A stretch of DNA of 64,000 nt, from positions 310,001-374,000 of the forward strand of contig NZ_RKKU01000001.1 of NCBI RefSeq assembly GCF_003797945.1, in the 5' to 3' direction. The translations under genes and the position numbers were made by a program. The stretch is from Pseudomonas neustonica. Its GTDB lineage: Bacteria > Pseudomonadota > Gammaproteobacteria > Pseudomonadales > Pseudomonadaceae. The notes under the pieces are model-generated. The model was not told the origin of the DNA, did not search any database, and saw only the letters and a program-made list of their open reading frames with translations. Shown piece after piece: positions 61,547 through 64,000 of this stretch; position 1 is the first letter of the stretch, and every line of letters starts with the position of its first letter.

Positions 61547-61840
61547 CTTCTCCTGTTCGATTTTCCTGATGGCCCTGTTGCCAAGGCCATCGAGGAAATC
61601 TTTTCTCCATCACTCGCGTCGCCGGATTCGTATCTCTGGCCGCGTCACCTACTGGGTTCTTCGCGGCTGGCTTGAGTGACTTCGCGTGACTGCATGTGGA
61701 GTCACGGCCAGTTCCAGAGCTGGCATGGTTCGGAAATTTATTGCTCGCTCTGTGCCCTTGCGGGGATTCCGAAGCGAGGTTCCCAAGTTGTGTAAAGAAC
61801 GGCGGGTCGAGCCCTGGGCCGTTTGTTGCTGGCTTGGGAG
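61547..61840 (-). other. Structured leader of the early operon
   Basis: About 290 bases between the candidate PL and the first early gene. Two hairpins stand side by side with a single base between them: GTGACT-N8-AGTCAC (61686-61705) and GCCAG-N8-CTGGC (61707-61724). An open frame crosses it (61518-61877, 119 codons), but its start and composition are not convincing. A short in-frame ORF from 61610 would be coupled to the DUF1391 gene. Confidence 0.5.
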
Positions 61841-61883
61841 TAAATTTAGCAAACAGTAATGACGTGCGCAATAGCAAATGCTA
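61838..61883 (-). promoter_or_regulatory. Candidate PL promoter and repressor operators
   Basis: Two copies of a TTTAGCA-type half-site occur: TTTAGCAAA at 61845-61853 and the palindrome TAGCAAATGCTA at 61872-61883. A related TTCGCTAAA lies at 63269-63277, between the repressor and the cassette. On the minus strand TTGCGC and TAAATT, 17 bp apart, overlap these sites as a weak -35/-10. Position right after the immunity terminators fits OL/PL of lambdoid phages. Confidence 0.5.
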
Positions 61884-61902
61884 AATAATTTACAAAAGGC
61901 AC

Positions 61903-61962
61903 AAAAAAACCGCACAAGGCGGGCTGGGGGAGGGCACAAAAAAGCCCGCGCGGGGCGGGCTT
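61903..61962 (-). terminator. Tandem terminators after the repressor-linked cassette
   Basis: On the minus strand AAGCCCGC / GCGGGCTT (61942-61962) is followed by T6. Then a second small hairpin, CCGC-CTTGT-GCGG (61910-61922), is followed by T7. Together they separate the lysogenic transcript (repressor plus two genes) from the early operon, like lambda timm. Confidence 0.82.
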
Positions 61963-61973
61963 GGGTGGTACTG

Positions 61974-62741
61974 CTAGGCTGCAGCCTTGAGGGCGTACTC
62001 CAGCTTCTCATCGTCACCATCGTAGATGATGATCGAGGCGATCTCTGCAAGCGCGACAGTTGCCTGCTGAATAGTGTCTTCGTCACCGTCTTCAAGAATG
62101 ATCGTTCTCCGGCTTCTGTCGCCAGCGTTTCTGAGGTCGCCCATTTTTCCAATCGTTCCGTAGATGCTGCCCCAGTTTGGCTTGCCGCCGGTGCCGGACG
62201 ATATAGCTTGAATAACCATTTGGTGCTCTGTCCCTTGGTCTAGAACGAAGGGGAAGTTCAGCTGGTGTCCGCTAGCGCCAGTAGCTACGAAGGAGCGCTT
62301 CACGCGCTTCTTGAACTTGCTCGCTAGGACTTTTGCCACAGTCGATTCAAACTTCGGCGCAGGAACGACCAACGCAGCATCACAAACGTCACCAATACGA
62401 CAGGCTGCCTCAATGAACCGTGCGAAGAAAAAGCCAGACTCCGAGGATTTGCATGTGGCGTGCAGCTCTCCGTTCTCCGACAGATCAATGCCGCTATTGC
62501 GCGCTATACGCTCAAAGCTCCTTGCGCGGCGTTTGTCGGTTTTCAATCCGTGAGTCATCGCCGTGAAGATAATGTCGGCGTTATCGGTGATGCGGACTAG
62601 GCCGCGCCCCAGATCCTGGATGTAGGCGCCGATAAGCATTCCATCGAAAGACAGGGCTAGGGGCGACTCTACATAAAGCAAGCCGTCAGCCACTGGCTTG
62701 CAGTGAAATCCGAGCTGATTGCATGCTTGGTCGCAGTTCAT
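61974..62741 (-). CDS. DUF1828/DUF1829-like protein, cassette gene B
   Basis: This 255-residue protein has an N-terminal part resembling DUF1828 (ESPLALSFDGMLIGAYIQDL, LVRITDNADIIFTAMTHGL, GIDLSENGELHATC). Its C-terminal part resembles DUF1829 (KFESTVAKVLASKFKKRV, ATGASGHQLNFPFVL). The assignment is by eye. The families have no established activity that I know of. Its ATG overlaps the preceding gene's stop (4 bases), and tandem terminators follow 12 bp later. It sits where lambda has rexB. Confidence 0.78.
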   Translation of the reverse strand: MNCDQACNQLGFHCKPVADGLLYVESPLALSFDGMLIGAYIQDLGRGLVRITDNADIIFTAMTHGLKTDKRRARSFERIARNSGIDLSENGELHATCKSSESGFFFARFIEAACRIGDVCDAALVVPAPKFESTVAKVLASKFKKRVKRSFVATGASGHQLNFPFVLDQGTEHQMVIQAISSGTGGKPNWGSIYGTIGKMGDLRNAGDRSRRTIILEDGDEDTIQQATVALAEIASIIIYDGDDEKLEYALKAAA

Positions 62742-63253
62742 AGTAGGCCCATCTGTTGTTCATCCTTGGGTGGGAGTCGGAATTCCGGCCCTCCACTAAT
62801 ATTGGCACGCTCCAAGAAATACCGCCAGAGAATGGCAAGGTCTGCTCGATCAACGGGCTCTGCGTAACCAGAGCAGCTTTCCGGTACAGGAATATGAAGA
62901 TGGGGATGATCAGGCCGTAAGCCATAGTGTGGCAGGCCTTTGCCAACCATGTTGACGTGATTGCTGACTCCGTTCTCGTCGAGACACAGAACCCGTGCGC
63001 CGAACGCAACCAGCGCGAAGGCAACCTTGTCAGGAACGTGGGGCAAGAAGCTTTCTTTGTGAAAGACATCAACGAAAAAACCTTCTTGCGTAACGCCATT
63101 GATAGACAGCGTAGTTCTAGCACTGTGGGATTCAGGGGAGCCGCTGCCGCCTGCCCTGAATTGCCAACGAATCCCTAAGCTGCCCTGCCATACCTTCGGT
63201 AGCGCGATAGCGGACATAGCATCTGAATAGGGGATCTGGCCAGCCTTTGCCAC
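62738..63253 (-). CDS. DUF6978-like protein, cassette gene A
   Basis: This 171-residue protein has a beta-rich core (GIRWQFRAG, TTLSINGVTQEGFFVDVFH, ALVAFGARVLCLD) and a conserved-looking DHPHLHIPVPE with VDRADLAILWRYFLERANI near the end. That pattern recalls DUF6978 proteins (CPHLHxY...W..L..FL..CNI). It is predicted soluble. It is coupled to the DUF1828-like gene and lies 93 bp after the repressor stop. It sits where lambda has rexA. Confidence 0.72.
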   Translation of the reverse strand: MAKAGQIPYSDAMSAIALPKVWQGSLGIRWQFRAGGSGSPESHSARTTLSINGVTQEGFFVDVFHKESFLPHVPDKVAFALVAFGARVLCLDENGVSNHVNMVGKGLPHYGLRPDHPHLHIPVPESCSGYAEPVDRADLAILWRYFLERANISGGPEFRLPPKDEQQMGLL

Positions 63254-63346
63254 TTTAACCTCCGTGTTTATTTTTCGCTAAACGCAACGCCAATCAAGTA
63301 CAGCTCGCTCACAACTTACGCGCATTCCAAGCCAGCACGGCGCGGG

Positions 63347-64000
63347 CTATAGATCGGCCCACTTGGCCTCTACCACGCGCCCAACGAACCGGCAGTTCCC
63401 GTTGATAGGTATCATGCGGTAAGAGGGATTCAACGGCTTAAGGTACTTTCCGCTGGCGTCCTCAATGTACTGCTTGAAGGTAGCTTTGTTGGAGTCGGTC
63501 AGCTTGGCCACAACGAAATTGCCAGGCATTACATCAAGAGTAGGGTTGACGAGAACAAGCATCCCTTCGGGAAAACTCTTGCCTGACGACGATGTCATCG
63601 AGTCGTTAGTGACGCGAAGCCAGAACCCGAAATCGCCTGCGTCTTTCGGACTGCCTTGCCACTCTTCAGCATCGCCAGGGTGGAATTGCTCAATTATGTC
63701 GGTCCATTCCCCTGCTTGAACTTCGCTGATAACTGGGTACCTCCTGTACCTGTCCGGCTGAAAAGCCGCTACAACATTGGATTCCTGTCCGCTCTCGCCA
63801 GGCATCGCGGGCCGCGAAAGCACGCCGTCCACTAACCCTATCTTGCGCTCCATGTTTCTGGCGGCTCGCTCACCGAAGCTTCGCGCCCCAGTAAGGAGCT
63901 GAGAAATGTAGGAGGCATTCAGGTCGTACTTTTCCGCGAAATCTATCTGCGATAGATCCCCCATCAAGCGGCGCAAGGCCTCAACTCGTAATTGGTTCGT
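63347..64000 (-). CDS. CI/LexA-type phage repressor, N-terminus cut by window edge
   Basis: The frame is open to the last base, so the first residues lie outside. An HTH_3 domain is visible (SQIDFAEKYDLNASYISQLL), followed by a linker and an S24 peptidase domain: the Ala-Gly cleavage site in ISEVQAGEW, catalytic Ser in RVTNDSMTSSSG, FPEGMLVLVNPTLDVMPG, and catalytic Lys in KATFKQYIED. It should repress the early promoters and be inactivated by RecA-stimulated self-cleavage, so the prophage is probably SOS-inducible. Confidence 0.93.
   Translation of the reverse strand, partial: TNQLRVEALRRLMGDLSQIDFAEKYDLNASYISQLLTGARSFGERAARNMERKIGLVDGVLSRPAMPGESGQESNVVAAFQPDRYRRYPVISEVQAGEWTDIIEQFHPGDAEEWQGSPKDAGDFGFWLRVTNDSMTSSSGKSFPEGMLVLVNPTLDVMPGNFVVAKLTDSNKATFKQYIEDASGKYLKPLNPSYRMIPINGNCRFVGRVVEAKWADL

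Larger units (their letters stand above)
52546..64000. mobile_element. Prophage (lambdoid-type), early/immunity region; continues beyond the window
   Basis: From the att fragment to the right edge nearly all genes are short, tightly packed, often ATGA-overlapped and on the minus strand. They include a CI-type repressor, AlpA-like protein, CsrA, DUF1391, HNH nuclease and DNA methyltransferases. The order from the right edge (repressor, two-gene cassette, terminator, operator region, small early genes, excisionase-like gene, att) mirrors lambda cI-rexAB-timm-OL/PL-early-xis-att. Structural genes and an integrase are not in view. Confidence 0.92.

Noticed and set aside
61518-61877. 119-codon open frame across the early leader, ending inside the DUF1391 gene
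   Set aside because: No ribosome site at its start, composition unlike the neighbours, and it overlaps hairpins and the candidate promoter. A short coupled ORF from 61610 cannot be excluded but is not supported enough.
1-64000. CRISPR arrays, insertion sequences, rRNA genes
   Set aside because: No regularly spaced direct repeats, transposase-like proteins or rRNA-like segments were seen on either strand.

Overview
The window is a Pseudomonadaceae chromosome (gamma-proteobacterium) joined on the right to part of a lambdoid-type prophage. The family call rests on protein content and gene order: truD-surE-pcm-nlpD-rpoS, bifA-sodB-lysE/argO-argP, acpH with olsB-olsA, an enoyl-CoA hydratase / ferredoxin reductase / sadC / fumA / pyk block, and sbcB-mvaT-purU. 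From memory, much of this is in the same order in Pseudomonas aeruginosa. An MvaT-type H-NS protein and an Entner-Doudoroff gene set also fit Pseudomonas or a sister genus such as Halopseudomonas. The species cannot be fixed from the sequence alone.

Bases 1-7200 hold the stationary-phase locus (truD fragment, surE, pcm, the undecaprenyl-phosphate flippase family gene popT, nlpD, rpoS), then lemA with a GIDE/EF-hand membrane protein. Bases 7200-23700 hold the c-di-GMP enzymes BifA and SadC, Fe-superoxide dismutase, a LysE/ArgO exporter with its LysR regulator, AcpH, ornithine-lipid synthesis (olsB-olsA), a cardiolipin-synthase-like PLD protein, an electron-transfer flavoprotein and a class I fumarase. 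Bases 23900-28600 are lower glycolysis and Entner-Doudoroff: pyruvate kinase divergent from edd-pgl-eda. Bases 28600-36200 hold a tandem universal stress protein, small envelope proteins, a PilZ protein, exonuclease I, MvaT, PurU, a CBS protein and an HD-GYP protein. Bases 36280-42570 hold ahpC-ahpF with an upstream OxyR-type operator, moaC-moaD-moaE-moaA, and hemN behind an Anr/FNR box. Bases 42600-51950 hold an uncharacterised coiled-coil membrane protein, a chemoreceptor, a three-subunit molybdenum hydroxylase, an orphan polyamine-type binding protein and a non-haem ferritin.

From 52546 the sequence changes character. A 24-nt copy of a tRNA 3' end (T-loop plus acceptor arm, probably tRNA-Gly) marks an attachment-site junction. 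Everything to its right is a leftward-transcribed prophage early region. Read from the right edge it runs: a CI/LexA-type repressor (cut by the window edge), a two-gene cassette (DUF6978-like plus DUF1828/DUF1829-like) in the place of lambda rexAB, tandem terminators, repeated operator-like half-sites with a candidate PL promoter, a structured leader, and then about 25 small early genes. Those include a DUF1391 protein, a phage CsrA/RsmA homologue, a LuxR-type HTH with a membrane helix, two DNA methyltransferase-like proteins, an HNH endonuclease, a mini P-loop protein and an AlpA/excisionase-like protein next to the att site. No integrase gene is visible.

The most notable item is the repressor-linked two-gene cassette, a candidate superinfection-exclusion or anti-phage module. 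The phage CsrA and the membrane-anchored LuxR-type protein are candidate tools for reprogramming the host. No complete tRNA, rRNA, CRISPR array or insertion sequence was found.
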